From Nocardia sp. BMG51109 (GTDB lineage: Bacteria; Actinomycetota; Actinomycetes; Mycobacteriales; Mycobacteriaceae): a stretch of DNA of 64,000 nt. Each line of letters begins with the position of its first letter. The first letter of the stretch is position 1. Below are positions 45,431 through 53,638 of this stretch, in pieces. The notes beneath the pieces are model-generated. The model did not search any database. It was not told the origin of the DNA and was given only the letters and a program-made list of their open reading frames with translations. A program made the position numbers and the translations under genes. Location: NCBI RefSeq assembly GCF_000526215.1, contig NZ_JAFQ01000004.1, forward strand, positions 7,688,001 to 7,752,000, given 5' to 3'.

Positions 45431-47233
45431 TCACCTCCTGGCCGCGGCGACGAGCCGCTGTGTGTACGGGTGGTGCGGGTCGTGGAACAGCTGATCGGTC
45501 AGGCCGCGCTCGACGATCCGCCCGAGCTGCATCACCACGGTCCGGTCGGTGAGCGCCTCGATCACCGCGAAGTCGTGGCTGACCACGACGGCGGCCACGT
45601 CCCGCTCGGCGAGCAGGCCGCGCAGCAGGTCGAGCACCCCGGCCGCGACCGACGCGTCGAGTCCGGTGGTGGGCTCGTCGAGCAGCAGCACCGGCGGATC
45701 GGTCGCCAGCGCCTTGGCGATCTGCACGCGCTGGCGCATGCCGCCGGAGAACGTGCGGACCGGATCGTCCATCCGCGACAGCGGGACCTCGACCCGGTCG
45801 AGCAGCTCCGCGGCGCGGCGCCGGATGGCGTGGAAGCCGCGCCAGCCGACGGCGGTGAGGCGTTCGGCGATATTGCCGCCGGCGGTCACGTCGAGATCGA
45901 GGCCCGCGGCCGGATCCTGGTGCACGACAGCCACTTCGGTGATGCGCAGGCGACGGCGATCCACCGCGGGCAAGCGCAGCACGTCGACGTTTCCGTCGTC
46001 CACCGCGGCAAGGTGCACCTGGCCCGCGGTCGGCTCCTGGTCGCCGATGACGCAGCCGAGCACGGTGGACTTCCCCGAACCCGACTCGCCGATCACGCCG
46101 AGGGCCTCGCCGGGGGCGACGTCGAACGAGACGTCCCAGGCGGCGACGATCGCGCCGGTGGCCGGGCTGATCGCGGTCCCGTGCTCGGGACCGGTGCCGG
46201 CCACCGCGGCGCCGCCGCCCCGGCCGTGCACCTTCCCGAGACCCGATACGCGCAGGGCCCACTCCGGTCCGCCGGTGCGGCGCGCCGGGGGCACGTACGG
46301 TTCGACTGCGCTCGCCCCGGCCGTGCGGGCGTGGGGATCGGGCAGCAGATGCAGCGGCGCGCGGGCGTGATGGGCGGCCACGTCGGCGTCGCCGGACCGC
46401 AGCCGCTCGCACCATTCGGTGTCGCTGCACAGGTATCCGTTGCCCGCACCGGCCTCGACGAGGAATACGTCGTCGCTGCCGCACAGCCGGCACCGCGCGC
46501 CGGGTGCGTGCTCGACCTCGAAGGGAACATCGTCGAAGGCCAGCGGGCGCACGTCGGTGTGCGGCGGGATCGCGTAGATCTTCTTCTCCCGCCCGGCGCC
46601 GAAGAGGTTCAGGTGTTCGCAGTGATCGAACCGGGGCACGTCCCAGCGCGGGATCGGGCTGGACGCCATCACGTAGCGGCCGCCGACCAGCACCGGGTAG
46701 CCGCTGCCCTTGGTGATCATGCCGTTGCGGACCAGATCCTCGTAGAGGCTGACCCAGATCTTGGCGTAGTCGTCCTCGGCATGCATGCGGGCGCACTCGA
46801 CGACCGACTTCTCCACGCCGCGAAGGGGTTCCGGCACGGGCACCTGGAACACGAGCACATGCTCCGCGCCGAGCGCCTCCTCCGGAATCCGGTGCCGGCT
46901 CTGCACGACCGTGGCCTCGCGGGTGTCGGTGGATTCGGCGCAGCCGACCGACGAGGCGATCATGCGGCGCAGATTGGTGGCGTTGACCCCGGCGTCGTCG
47001 CCCTGGTCGATCACCTTCACGGTGTCCTCGGGGCCGATCACGCCGAGCGTCACCTGCAGCCCGCCCGAACCCCAGCCGCGCGCGACGGGCATCTCCCGGG
47101 AACCGAACGGCACCTGGTAGCCGGGCACGCAGACGGCGGTGAGGATCGCGCGCCGGATCTCCCGCTTGGTGGTGTCGTCCAGGATGCCCCGGTCCTGCTC
47201 GGTCTCCCGCAGCAGGTCGATCGTGGAGGTCAT
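45431..47233 (-). CDS. phnJ: PhnJ-PhnK fusion: C-P lyase catalytic subunit joined to ABC subunit
   Basis: One uninterrupted frame of 600 residues. Residues 1-300 are PhnJ, the radical-SAM enzyme that cleaves the C-P bond: VPGYQVPFGSREMPVARGWGSGG contains the glycyl-radical Gly38, and cysteines 248, 251, 269 and 275 give the CX2C...C cluster set plus the catalytic Cys. A linker of about 25 residues rich in Ala, Pro and His (residues 295-320) leads into PhnK: Walker A GESGSGKST at 382-390, VAVVHQDPAAGLDL, TFSGGMRQRVQIAKAL and VLLLDEPTTGLD. In E. coli PhnJ (281 residues) and PhnK (252) are separate and PhnK docks on PhnJ. Start ATG at 47233 has AAGGA six bases upstream and overlaps the phnI stop (TGATG). 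No stop or strong internal start separates the halves. Confidence 0.95.
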   Translation of the reverse strand: MTSTIDLLRETEQDRGILDDTTKREIRRAILTAVCVPGYQVPFGSREMPVARGWGSGGLQVTLGVIGPEDTVKVIDQGDDAGVNATNLRRMIASSVGCAESTDTREATVVQSRHRIPEEALGAEHVLVFQVPVPEPLRGVEKSVVECARMHAEDDYAKIWVSLYEDLVRNGMITKGSGYPVLVGGRYVMASSPIPRWDVPRFDHCEHLNLFGAGREKKIYAIPPHTDVRPLAFDDVPFEVEHAPGARCRLCGSDDVFLVEAGAGNGYLCSDTEWCERLRSGDADVAAHHARAPLHLLPDPHARTAGASAVEPYVPPARRTGGPEWALRVSGLGKVHGRGGGAAVAGTGPEHGTAISPATGAIVAAWDVSFDVAPGEALGVIGESGSGKSTVLGCVIGDQEPTAGQVHLAAVDDGNVDVLRLPAVDRRRLRITEVAVVHQDPAAGLDLDVTAGGNIAERLTAVGWRGFHAIRRRAAELLDRVEVPLSRMDDPVRTFSGGMRQRVQIAKALATDPPVLLLDEPTTGLDASVAAGVLDLLRGLLAERDVAAVVVSHDFAVIEALTDRTVVMQLGRIVERGLTDQLFHDPHHPYTQRLVAAARR

Positions 47234-48345
47234 CAGCATTCCTTTCCGAAGGGTTCGGCGACCCGCTCGTCCGGTTCCTCGCCGGCGTCGAGGGCGGCCC
47301 GCACGGCCTGCTTGCGTTCCACGATCGAGCGGAACGTGACGTAGTGCGGCAGCTTCAGGTGTTCCAGGAATCCGGTGGAATCCAGTCCGTCCGTGGTGAG
47401 CAGCAGCAGCTGTTCCAGCGGGCCGGTGCGGCCGAAGCGGCGGTTGGCGATGTCCAGGTTGGCCATCGCGATCACCTTGCGCTCGTTGTGGCCGAAGCAC
47501 AGCCCGTAGCCGACGTCGAGCTTGCTGCGGTCCTCGTCGGCGCCGTCCAGGTTCTCGATCGCCTCGGCCTCGGAGGCCCGGAACTCGCCCAGCCGCACGG
47601 GATTTCCGGTGTGCGGGTGGCGCACCCGCAGCGGGATCCGGCCGTGCCGGACCTCGCCCAGCGTCACCTCGTGGACGTCGCCGTCCGGGCCGAGGATCGA
47701 CCGGTACCACAGGCCGACGAGGCCGCCGGTCTCCGCGCGCGCCATCGACGCCAGCACCGCCGACCGCGCGGCCGGCGGGCGGGCCGGGGTCCGGGTGATG
47801 TCGACCGGGTCCGGATCGTCGCGCAGGCGCTGATCGGCGACGAGGTCCATCTTGCGCAGCAGGTCGAGGAACCGGCCCGGCCGGCGCTGCTCGGCTGTGC
47901 GCTCGGGCGCCGGTTCGGGACCGTCCGCCGGCGAATCCGGTTGTGCCTGCGGCTGTTCGAGCAGGCGGCCGGTGTAGTCGGTGGTGCGGCCCAGCAATTG
48001 CGGGCCGCCCGGGTCGCGGAATGCGGGCACGATGCGGCGCAGCACCGTCATCTCGTCCGGATCGGCGGGCTCGCTGACCGCCAGCCGCGGCAATGTGGAC
48101 CGGTACGCCCGTACCAGGTGCGCGGCCTCGAGGGTGTCGCCCTCGGCCTGCCGCAGCGCCGCCGCGGCGGTCGGCTCGTGGTAGAGGCCGCCCTCCCCCA
48201 TCACCCGGTCCACCGCCAGGCGGAACCGGGCGGTGATCTGCCCGGTCGGCGCCCACGGCGCCGGGGCGTGGTCGCGGGCGTGGCGCACCAGATCTTCCGC
48301 GGCGAGGATGGCCGCCAGCCCGCCGCGCGCTCCCGAATACCCCAT
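47233..48345 (-). CDS. phnI: C-P lyase core subunit PhnI
   Basis: Nucleosidase-type subunit that with PhnG, PhnH and PhnL couples phosphonate to the ribose of ATP. 370 residues: MGYSGARGGLAAILAAEDLVRHAR, VDRVMGEGGLYHEPTAAAALRQAEGDTLEAAHLVRAYRSTLPRL, RIVPAFRDPGGPQLLGRTTDYTGRLLE, GRFLDLLRKMDLV, LGEVRHGRIPLRVRHPHTGNPVRLGEFRASEAEAI, YGLCFGHNERKVIAMANLDIANR and LDSTGFLEHLKLPHYVTFRSI. All are conserved PhnI blocks. Start overlaps the phnH stop (TGATG). Confidence 0.96.
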   Translation of the reverse strand: MGYSGARGGLAAILAAEDLVRHARDHAPAPWAPTGQITARFRLAVDRVMGEGGLYHEPTAAAALRQAEGDTLEAAHLVRAYRSTLPRLAVSEPADPDEMTVLRRIVPAFRDPGGPQLLGRTTDYTGRLLEQPQAQPDSPADGPEPAPERTAEQRRPGRFLDLLRKMDLVADQRLRDDPDPVDITRTPARPPAARSAVLASMARAETGGLVGLWYRSILGPDGDVHEVTLGEVRHGRIPLRVRHPHTGNPVRLGEFRASEAEAIENLDGADEDRSKLDVGYGLCFGHNERKVIAMANLDIANRRFGRTGPLEQLLLLTTDGLDSTGFLEHLKLPHYVTFRSIVERKQAVRAALDAGEEPDERVAEPFGKEC

Positions 48346-49058
48346 CAGAGATCCTTTCCTTCGATGACGGTCGTGCGGGGGATCCCGGCCATCCGCCCGT
48401 CCGGAGTGATCAGCAGCAGATCGATACCGGCCGGGAAACCGGCCACCGCCTCGGCCCGCGCCGCCACCAGCGCACCGTCCGGGCCGGACAGCGCGCGGCG
48501 GCCGGGGACACCGGGCCCGGACAGGATCCATTCCGCACCAACGGCATTCGTTCCGCCGACTCCGGTAACGCCGACTTTCTCACCGGCGAGGGCCGTGCCG
48601 CCGACACCAGCGATTCCGGCACTGCCGACTCCGGTGCCACCGGGTGCGGTGCCGCCGAGGTCGGTGCTGTCGAGGTCGGGCACCGGGAAGCAGACGAGGG
48701 CGCCCTCCTCCGGGGCGAGGGCTCGGCCTCGGCATGCCTCACGCAGTTCGCCGGGGCTCGGTGTCCGGGTCGCGGCGACGAAACGGGCGGTACCCAGCGG
48801 CGCCTCGGGTGCGGACGTGACCACTCCGATCACCTCCGCCCAGGCCGCGCCGTCGTCGAGCACCGCGACGCCGGTGCCGAGATCGGCCAGCGCCAGCACC
48901 GGCAGCAGCGCCGCGGGTGTCGCGGGAAGACGTTCGGCCGGCAGTTGTTCGATCCGGCCGGGCCGCGACAGCGCGTCCAATACCGCGCGGAACACCTGCC
49001 GGGACTCATCCGGGCGCAACGTCGCCGCGGCGATCCGGTCCAGCACGACTCCGGTCAT
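48345..49058 (-). CDS. phnH: C-P lyase core subunit PhnH with a Gly-rich insertion
   Basis: A 237-residue core-complex subunit: DESRQVFRAVLDALSRPGRIEQL, LPVLALADLGTGVAVLDDGAAW, GTARFVAATRTPSPGELREACRGRALAPEEGALVCFPVP, then WILSGPGVPGRRALSGPD and FPAGIDLLLITPDGRMAGIPRTTVI. Between these, residues about 134-175 are a low-complexity stretch of Gly, Thr, Val and Ala (TGVGSAGIAGVGGTALAG) coded by a degenerate 18-base repeat; E. coli PhnH (194 residues) lacks it. The ATG overlaps the phnG stop (ATGA). Confidence 0.93.
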   Translation of the reverse strand: MTGVVLDRIAAATLRPDESRQVFRAVLDALSRPGRIEQLPAERLPATPAALLPVLALADLGTGVAVLDDGAAWAEVIGVVTSAPEAPLGTARFVAATRTPSPGELREACRGRALAPEEGALVCFPVPDLDSTDLGGTAPGGTGVGSAGIAGVGGTALAGEKVGVTGVGGTNAVGAEWILSGPGVPGRRALSGPDGALVAARAEAVAGFPAGIDLLLITPDGRMAGIPRTTVIEGKDL

Positions 49059-49489
49059 GTCAGCTCCTCGAATTCGACGATCGTGGGGGCGATTTCGGCC
49101 CATTCCGCGGCCTCTCGCTCGGTGCGCCGCCGCGCGACCGTGTGGCACAGGTCGTCGACGCGCCCGGCGGCCGGGCGGGCGGCCTCGACCTCCGCGTCGA
49201 GCACCGCGGCGGCCAGGGTCGCGGCGCGGTCGTCACCCAGGCGCATCGACCAGCCGCGCCGCCCGGACAGCTCGACCTCGGCGCGGCAGGCGAGCACGTC
49301 GCCCAGCAGAAACCGTTCCGCCAGAACGGGTTCCCGGACCTGCGCGACGACCACGCCGACCACGGGACCGGTCAGCACGCGCACGGGGGCGCCGTCGGCG
49401 AGGCATTCGTCGGCCAGCGCGACCAGCTCGTCCCGTTCGGCCTCGGCGAGCAGCGCACACCGCTGTTCGCGGCTCAGGGCATCCGTCAT
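49055..49489 (-). CDS. phnG: C-P lyase core subunit PhnG
   Basis: A 144-residue subunit: LSREQRCALLAEAERDELVALADECLADGAPVRVLTGPVVGVVVAQVREPVLAERFLLGDVLACRAEVEL and GDDRAATLAAAVLDAEVEAARP match PhnG, including the RFLLGD-LxxxAEVEL segment. ATG overlaps the phnF stop in ATGA. Confidence 0.94.
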   Translation of the reverse strand: MTDALSREQRCALLAEAERDELVALADECLADGAPVRVLTGPVVGVVVAQVREPVLAERFLLGDVLACRAEVELSGRRGWSMRLGDDRAATLAAAVLDAEVEAARPAAGRVDDLCHTVARRRTEREAAEWAEIAPTIVEFEELT

Positions 49490-50211
49490 CGGTGTTCCTC
49501 CAGAATCGTTTCGGACAGCTCGACGATCACCCGGACGGCATCCGCCCTGGTCCAGCCGACGCTGGTCATCAGAACCCGGCCGCTGTCCGCGTCGCGGCTG
49601 AGGCTCTCGCCCATGTACACGGGGCAGCTCGACTCCACCCGCAGCTCGCGCAGCACGTGCGGGGGCGGCATCTCCAGGCTCACCCGGTACCACGCGCGGA
49701 TCGGGACGACCCGGCCCATCTGCCGCAGCACCGCGTCGATCGAGTCGACGACCTGCAGGGCGGTGTCCAGATTGGGCACGACATCGACCGGGATCCACTC
49801 CTCGGTCCAGGCGGCCAGCAGGTCGTCGATGTAGAACTCGCGGATCACGCGGTGCGCGGGCGTGCCCGGCTCCCGTTCGAGCCGCGTCGCGACGGCCTCG
49901 GGCAGATCGACCCGCTCGACATCCCGCACCACCGACCGGGGTGTCGCGCCGGCGGCCTCGACGGTCGCGTGCCACGACGGCGGCCGGGTGCGTGAGATGA
50001 CATAGTCGATGCGCGAGTTGACGAACGTCCCCGCGCCCTGCACCCGGCGGACCAGCAGGCGGCGCTCCAATTCCTGCAACGCCGACCGAGCGGCCGCCCG
50101 GCCCACCCCGAACCGGCCGGCCAGTTCGGGCTCGCTCGCGACCCGCGTGCCCGGCGCGGAACCGTGCAGTTCGGCGGCGACCGTGTCCGCGATCTCCAGA
50201 TAACCAATCAC
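49486..50211 (-). CDS. phnF: GntR-family regulator PhnF (HutC subfamily)
   Basis: A 241-residue regulator that begins the C-P lyase operon. Winged helix: DTVAAELHGSAPGTRVASEPELAGRFGVGRAAARSALQELERRLLVRRVQGAGTFV; then a UTRA ligand domain: VDLPEAVATRLEREPGTPAHRVIREFYIDDLLAAWTEEWIPVDVVP and VYMGESLSRDADSGRVLMTSVGWTRADAVRVIVEL. In M. smegmatis PhnF represses phn transport genes. GTG at 50211. Likely binds the TTGTCCGGACAA palindromes upstream. Confidence 0.93.
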   Translation of the reverse strand: MIGYLEIADTVAAELHGSAPGTRVASEPELAGRFGVGRAAARSALQELERRLLVRRVQGAGTFVNSRIDYVISRTRPPSWHATVEAAGATPRSVVRDVERVDLPEAVATRLEREPGTPAHRVIREFYIDDLLAAWTEEWIPVDVVPNLDTALQVVDSIDAVLRQMGRVVPIRAWYRVSLEMPPPHVLRELRVESSCPVYMGESLSRDADSGRVLMTSVGWTRADAVRVIVELSETILEEHR

Positions 50212-50234
50212 GAGGCAGAGCCTGCTGGTTCAGC

Positions 50235-50246
50235 TTGTCCGGACAA
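50235..50246. promoter_or_regulatory. Probable PhnF operator 1
   Basis: TTGTCCGGACAA, a perfect 12-base palindrome 24 bases before the phnF start. Fits the GT-N-AC form of GntR/HutC sites. A one-mismatch copy lies 126 bases further upstream and a two-mismatch copy before phnD. Confidence 0.7.
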
Positions 50247-50360
50247 CTGCCCGCGAACCAACGACTCCGCGCCCGCAGGTAAACATCCGGAACAGTTGTT
50301 TCGCCCACCGGATCAGCACTCGGAACGGGGGCGGGGCGGGCGGATATCGCGCCGACGCCA

Positions 50361-50372
50361 TTGTCCGGGCAA
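50361..50372. promoter_or_regulatory. Probable PhnF operator 2
   Basis: TTGTCCGGGCAA, 11 of 12 positions identical to the perfect palindrome at 50235. The 126-base centre-to-centre spacing is 12 helical turns, which would allow looping. Confidence 0.6.
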
Positions 50373-50545
50373 CCGGCTTCCGCCCCAACGACTTTCTGAC
50401 GCCGCTGTGATTCACCGGACGCAACGGCCTTGATCTACACCGATTCCGGCGCGATCGCATCGAGCCCCTTCCGGGGCACAGTCCCGGAATTTCTTCCGCT
50501 CGACGGTCCGGAATCAATCTCGCCTCGGGCCGGCGGCGCGGTCTC

Positions 50546-50974
50546 CTAGTCGTGCAGGCGGGAGTGAATACGAGTGAGCAGCTCCCCGGTACGGAAAGGC
50601 TTGGGCAAATATTCGCACGCGCCGACCGCTATGGCCGCCGAGATCACCTCCGGGTCGGTCTCGGTGGACATGATCATGATCGGCGCGGGCGACTGATCGT
50701 GCAGCAGCCTGCACGCTTGCACGCCGGGCAGGTCGGGCAGGATCAGATCGAGCAGGACGAGGTCGGGACGCCACCATTGCGCGGCGGCGACGGCCTGCTG
50801 CGCGGATGTGCTGCGCATCGCGTCGTAACCGGCCGCGGACAGCACCATCAGCGCCATTTCGGCGGTCGTCGCATAGGTTTCCACCACCAGCACCCGGCCG
50901 AGCCCCGGGCCGGAAACGTGCCGGGAAATATGCGGTTGCTGCGCCCGATCGGGCGAAAGGCGATATGTAGTCAT
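50546..50974 (-). CDS. Orphan response-regulator receiver domain protein
   Basis: A 142-residue single receiver domain. VLVVETYATTAEMALMVLSAAGYDAMRS, PDLVLLDLILPDLPG with the phosphoacceptor Asp, APIMIMSTETDPEV with the conserved Ser/Thr, and ACEYLPKPFRTGELLTRI with the Lys. The acidic pair that normally binds Mg2+ (DD or ED after strand 1) reads ET, so phosphorylation may be altered. No output domain and no kinase gene nearby. The ATG at 50974 (MTTYRLSPDRAQ) is preferred; an earlier GTG/ATG at 51010 adds 12 residues. It lies between phnE and phnF on the same strand. Confidence 0.85.
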   Translation of the reverse strand: MTTYRLSPDRAQQPHISRHVSGPGLGRVLVVETYATTAEMALMVLSAAGYDAMRSTSAQQAVAAAQWWRPDLVLLDLILPDLPGVQACRLLHDQSPAPIMIMSTETDPEVISAAIAVGACEYLPKPFRTGELLTRIHSRLHD

Positions 50975-51281
50975 AATGCGAACCTGTTCGTCGATCGGGC
51001 CCCGACCCATCGTTGTCCGTCGCCATCGACTCCTGCTCCGACTCCCTTGTGAAGCAGACGGGTTTCACGCGCCGGATCTCGAACCTAGGCCAGCCAGCTA
51101 CCGATCAGCAATAAGAATGTGAGATTCCTGCCAGGAATCCCGCAATTGCCACCGAACCGTGATGTTCGCGAACGCGCCGGCCGCCGACCGTGACCGGATC
51201 GAAACCCATCGATCACCGGATGGTCATCGGCACGGCGACCGTTCGACACCGACCCGATCCGGCGCCCGGATTCCCGCCGGT
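50975..51281. other. Intergenic region with palindrome upstream of the receiver gene
   Basis: Contains AATAAGAATGTGAGATT near 51110, an A-rich patch that may be a promoter on one strand, and the inverted repeat listed separately. No gene. Confidence 0.5.
51123..51139. promoter_or_regulatory. Perfect inverted repeat GATTCCTG-C-CAGGAATC
   Basis: Eight-base perfect arms around one central base, 149 bases before the receiver-domain gene and after phnE. Operator-like; no matching regulator known. Confidence 0.5.
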
Positions 51282-52868
51282 TCAGCGGACGACGCGGCGC
51301 AGCCAGACGGCGAGCAGTTCGACGGCCATCACGACCGCGAACACGAGCAGCAGAATCGCCGTGACGACGCCGAACTCCAGCACCCGGGACGCGGTGAGCA
51401 GATCGAATCCGATCCCGCCCGCGCCGACGATGCCCAGCAGCGTGGCCGAGCGGATATTGGTGTCGAGCTGATAGAGCACGTGCGCGACGAATGCCGGTGC
51501 GGCCTGCGGCAACGTCGCGGAGAAGAATGCCTGCCAGCGACCCGCGCCGGTGGCGCGCACCGCCTCCTCGACGCCCGGGTCGACTTCCTCCAGCGAATCG
51601 GCGATCAGCTTGCCGAGCAATCCGACGGCGCCGACCGCCAGCGCGAGCGCGCCCGCGACCGCGCCGAGCCCGCTGATCACCACGAACACGATCGCCAGCA
51701 CCAGTTCGGGGATGCCCCGGACGACGACGATCACCAACCGGAACCCGCGAGCGACGCGCGGCGCCACGTTCCGGGCGGCCAGCGCGCCGAGCGGCACCGC
51801 CAGCACCGCACCCAGCAGGGTGGCGGCGAGCGCGATCTTGACCGTCACCCACAGGTCGTCGAGCAGGCCGGGGATGAACTTCGGCGGCCAGAACAGGCCG
51901 ATCGAATCCCCGAGATCGCCCAGCGCGCCGAAGAACTGCCCCATCGACAGTCCGGCGCCCTGGATCGAGGCCAGCACGACGAGCACGGTCAGCGCCGCGT
52001 ACGCGGTCTTCCGGATCCGCCCCGCCGTCCACTGCGGACTCACCTGGTCCGGCCGCAGCGGCGGCGGAACGGTGGTGCTCGGGCGCAGCAGGGCTCGGCG
52101 GACCGCCCCGGACAGCAGCTCGACCAGCACGCACAGCACCAGCACGATCAGCGCCAGCGCCATCCCGCGCCGGTAGTCCAGCTGCTGGAGCGACGTGGAG
52201 ATGGCGAAACCGAGCCCGTCGACACCGACGAAGCCGAGCACCACCGAGATCCGCAGATTGATATCCAGCCGGTGCAGGGCGGTCGCCACGAGCGCGGGCA
52301 GCACCTGCGGCAGCACTCCCGCCACGAGCTCCTGCCCGGAGGCGGCGCCACCCGCGCGCACGGCGGCCCGCGGGCCCTCGTCGATCTGCTCGATCGCGTC
52401 CGCGTAGAGCTTGCCGACCATGCCCACCGAGTGCAGGCCCATCGCCAGCACCCCGGCGAGCGCGCCGAACCCGAACACCCGGAAGAACACGATCGCGAGC
52501 ACCACGTCCGGCAGGGCGCGGGCCGCCACGATGACCGCCCGCGCGCCGAACCGCGCGGCGCCGTTCGGGGTCGTGTTCCCCGCCGCGAGGACGGCGAGCA
52601 CGAGGCTGAGCACGACCGACAGCAGCGTCGCGCACACGACGATGGCCAGCGTCTTCCCGGCGAGCCCCAGCAGCTCCCCGACGGGCGGGAAGTCGAGCGG
52701 GAACATCCGCTCGGCGAAGTCCGCGGCGTTGCCGGCGCTGTCGATCATCGTCGCGGCGTTGATCCGCAGGTCGCCGACCGCCCACGCGGCCAGCGCGAAC
52801 AACGCCAGCAGCACGAGCGTCCCGGCTACCGGCGCGGCCTTCGGCCGGTCCAGCGTGCGAACGGTCAT
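51282..52868 (-). CDS. phnE: Phosphonate ABC transporter permease, tandem double-length PhnE
   Basis: A 528-residue membrane protein made of two consecutive permease domains. First: LLGLAGKTLAIVVCATLLSVVLSLVLAVLAAGN, RALPDVVLAIVFFRVFGFGALAGVLAMGLHSVGMVGKLYADAIEQIDEGPRAAVRAGGAASGQ. Second: IPGLLDDLWVTVKIALAATLLGAVLAVPLGALAARN, RGIPELVLAIVFVVISGLGAVAGALALAVGAVGLLGKLIADSLEEVDPGVEEAVRATGAGRWQ. Both EAA loops (DEGPRAAVRAGGA, DPGVEEAVRATGA) are intact. In most bacteria two separate PhnE chains or a homodimer serve; here one chain forms the whole channel. ATG overlaps the phnC stop (ATGA). Confidence 0.95.
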   Translation of the reverse strand: MTVRTLDRPKAAPVAGTLVLLALFALAAWAVGDLRINAATMIDSAGNAADFAERMFPLDFPPVGELLGLAGKTLAIVVCATLLSVVLSLVLAVLAAGNTTPNGAARFGARAVIVAARALPDVVLAIVFFRVFGFGALAGVLAMGLHSVGMVGKLYADAIEQIDEGPRAAVRAGGAASGQELVAGVLPQVLPALVATALHRLDINLRISVVLGFVGVDGLGFAISTSLQQLDYRRGMALALIVLVLCVLVELLSGAVRRALLRPSTTVPPPLRPDQVSPQWTAGRIRKTAYAALTVLVVLASIQGAGLSMGQFFGALGDLGDSIGLFWPPKFIPGLLDDLWVTVKIALAATLLGAVLAVPLGALAARNVAPRVARGFRLVIVVVRGIPELVLAIVFVVISGLGAVAGALALAVGAVGLLGKLIADSLEEVDPGVEEAVRATGAGRWQAFFSATLPQAAPAFVAHVLYQLDTNIRSATLLGIVGAGGIGFDLLTASRVLEFGVVTAILLLVFAVVMAVELLAVWLRRVVR

Positions 52869-53638
52869 GCGGTGGCCGCCAGCGGGACCTCACCGTAGAC
52901 GGCCGATACCGCACCGGAGCCCAGGCTGTGCGCGGGCCCGTCCAGCACGACCCGCCCCGAACGCAGCCCCACGATCCGGTCCGCCCAGGCCAGCGCCAGC
53001 TCGACCTGGTGCAGGCTGCACAGCACGGTCAGGTTCCGCTCCACCGCGATGTCCCGGATCAGCCGCATCACCTGCGCCGAGGATTCGGGGTCCAGGGAGG
53101 CGACCGGCTCGTCGGCGAGCAGGATCTCCGGCCGCTGCATGAGGGCCCGGGCGACCGCGACCCGCTGCTGCTGACCGCCGGACAGCGTGTCGGCGCGCTG
53201 GAACACCTGGGGCCCCAGGCCCACCCGTTCCAGCTGCTCCACGGCCTCCAGCCGGACCGACCTCGGATAGCTGATCAGGCCGAGCCGCGGCCCGCGCAGC
53301 CGGCCGAGCGCGCCGGTGCACACGTTCTCCAGCACCGACAGGCTGCCGACGAGATGGAACTGCTGGAAGACGAACCCGATCCGGCGGCGCAGATCGCGCA
53401 GCCGCGTGCCGCGCGCCTCGCCCACGTCGGTCCCCAGCGCGAGCACCCGGCCGCCGGTCGGGGTGTGCAGGCCGTCGACGTGCCGCAGCAGCGTCGACTT
53501 CCCGGATCCGGACAGGCCGAGCAGCACGACCACCTCGCCCCGCCGGACGTCGAACGACACGTCCTCCAGCGCGACCGTGTGACCGAAGCGCTTGGTCACA
53601 CCCGCGAACTCGACGGCATTCTCTACGCGGTCGTGCAT
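52865..53638 (-). CDS. phnC: Phosphonate ABC transporter ATP-binding protein PhnC
   Basis: A 257-residue importer ATPase: VTKRFGHTVALEDVSFDVRRGEVVVLLGLSGSGKSTLLRHVDGLHTPTGG (Walker A), RIGFVFQQFHLVGSLSVLENVCTGALGRLRG with the PhnC-type ENV-GxLGR, TLSGGQQQRVAVARALMQRPEILLADEPVASLDPES, and LCSLHQVELA. ATG at 53638 overlaps the 3' end of phnD by 16 bases. Confidence 0.95.
   Translation of the reverse strand: MHDRVENAVEFAGVTKRFGHTVALEDVSFDVRRGEVVVLLGLSGSGKSTLLRHVDGLHTPTGGRVLALGTDVGEARGTRLRDLRRRIGFVFQQFHLVGSLSVLENVCTGALGRLRGPRLGLISYPRSVRLEAVEQLERVGLGPQVFQRADTLSGGQQQRVAVARALMQRPEILLADEPVASLDPESSAQVMRLIRDIAVERNLTVLCSLHQVELALAWADRIVGLRSGRVVLDGPAHSLGSGAVSAVYGEVPLAATA

Larger units (their letters stand above)
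50212..50545. other. Promoter region of the phnF-M operon
   Basis: 334 bases with the two PhnF-like sites and no gene; it separates the receiver-domain gene from phnF on the same strand. Confidence 0.6.

Noticed and set aside
45431..46330. A separate phnK gene with its own start
   Set aside because: The frame from PhnJ continues without a stop, and no ribosome-binding site plus start was found at the PhnK boundary.
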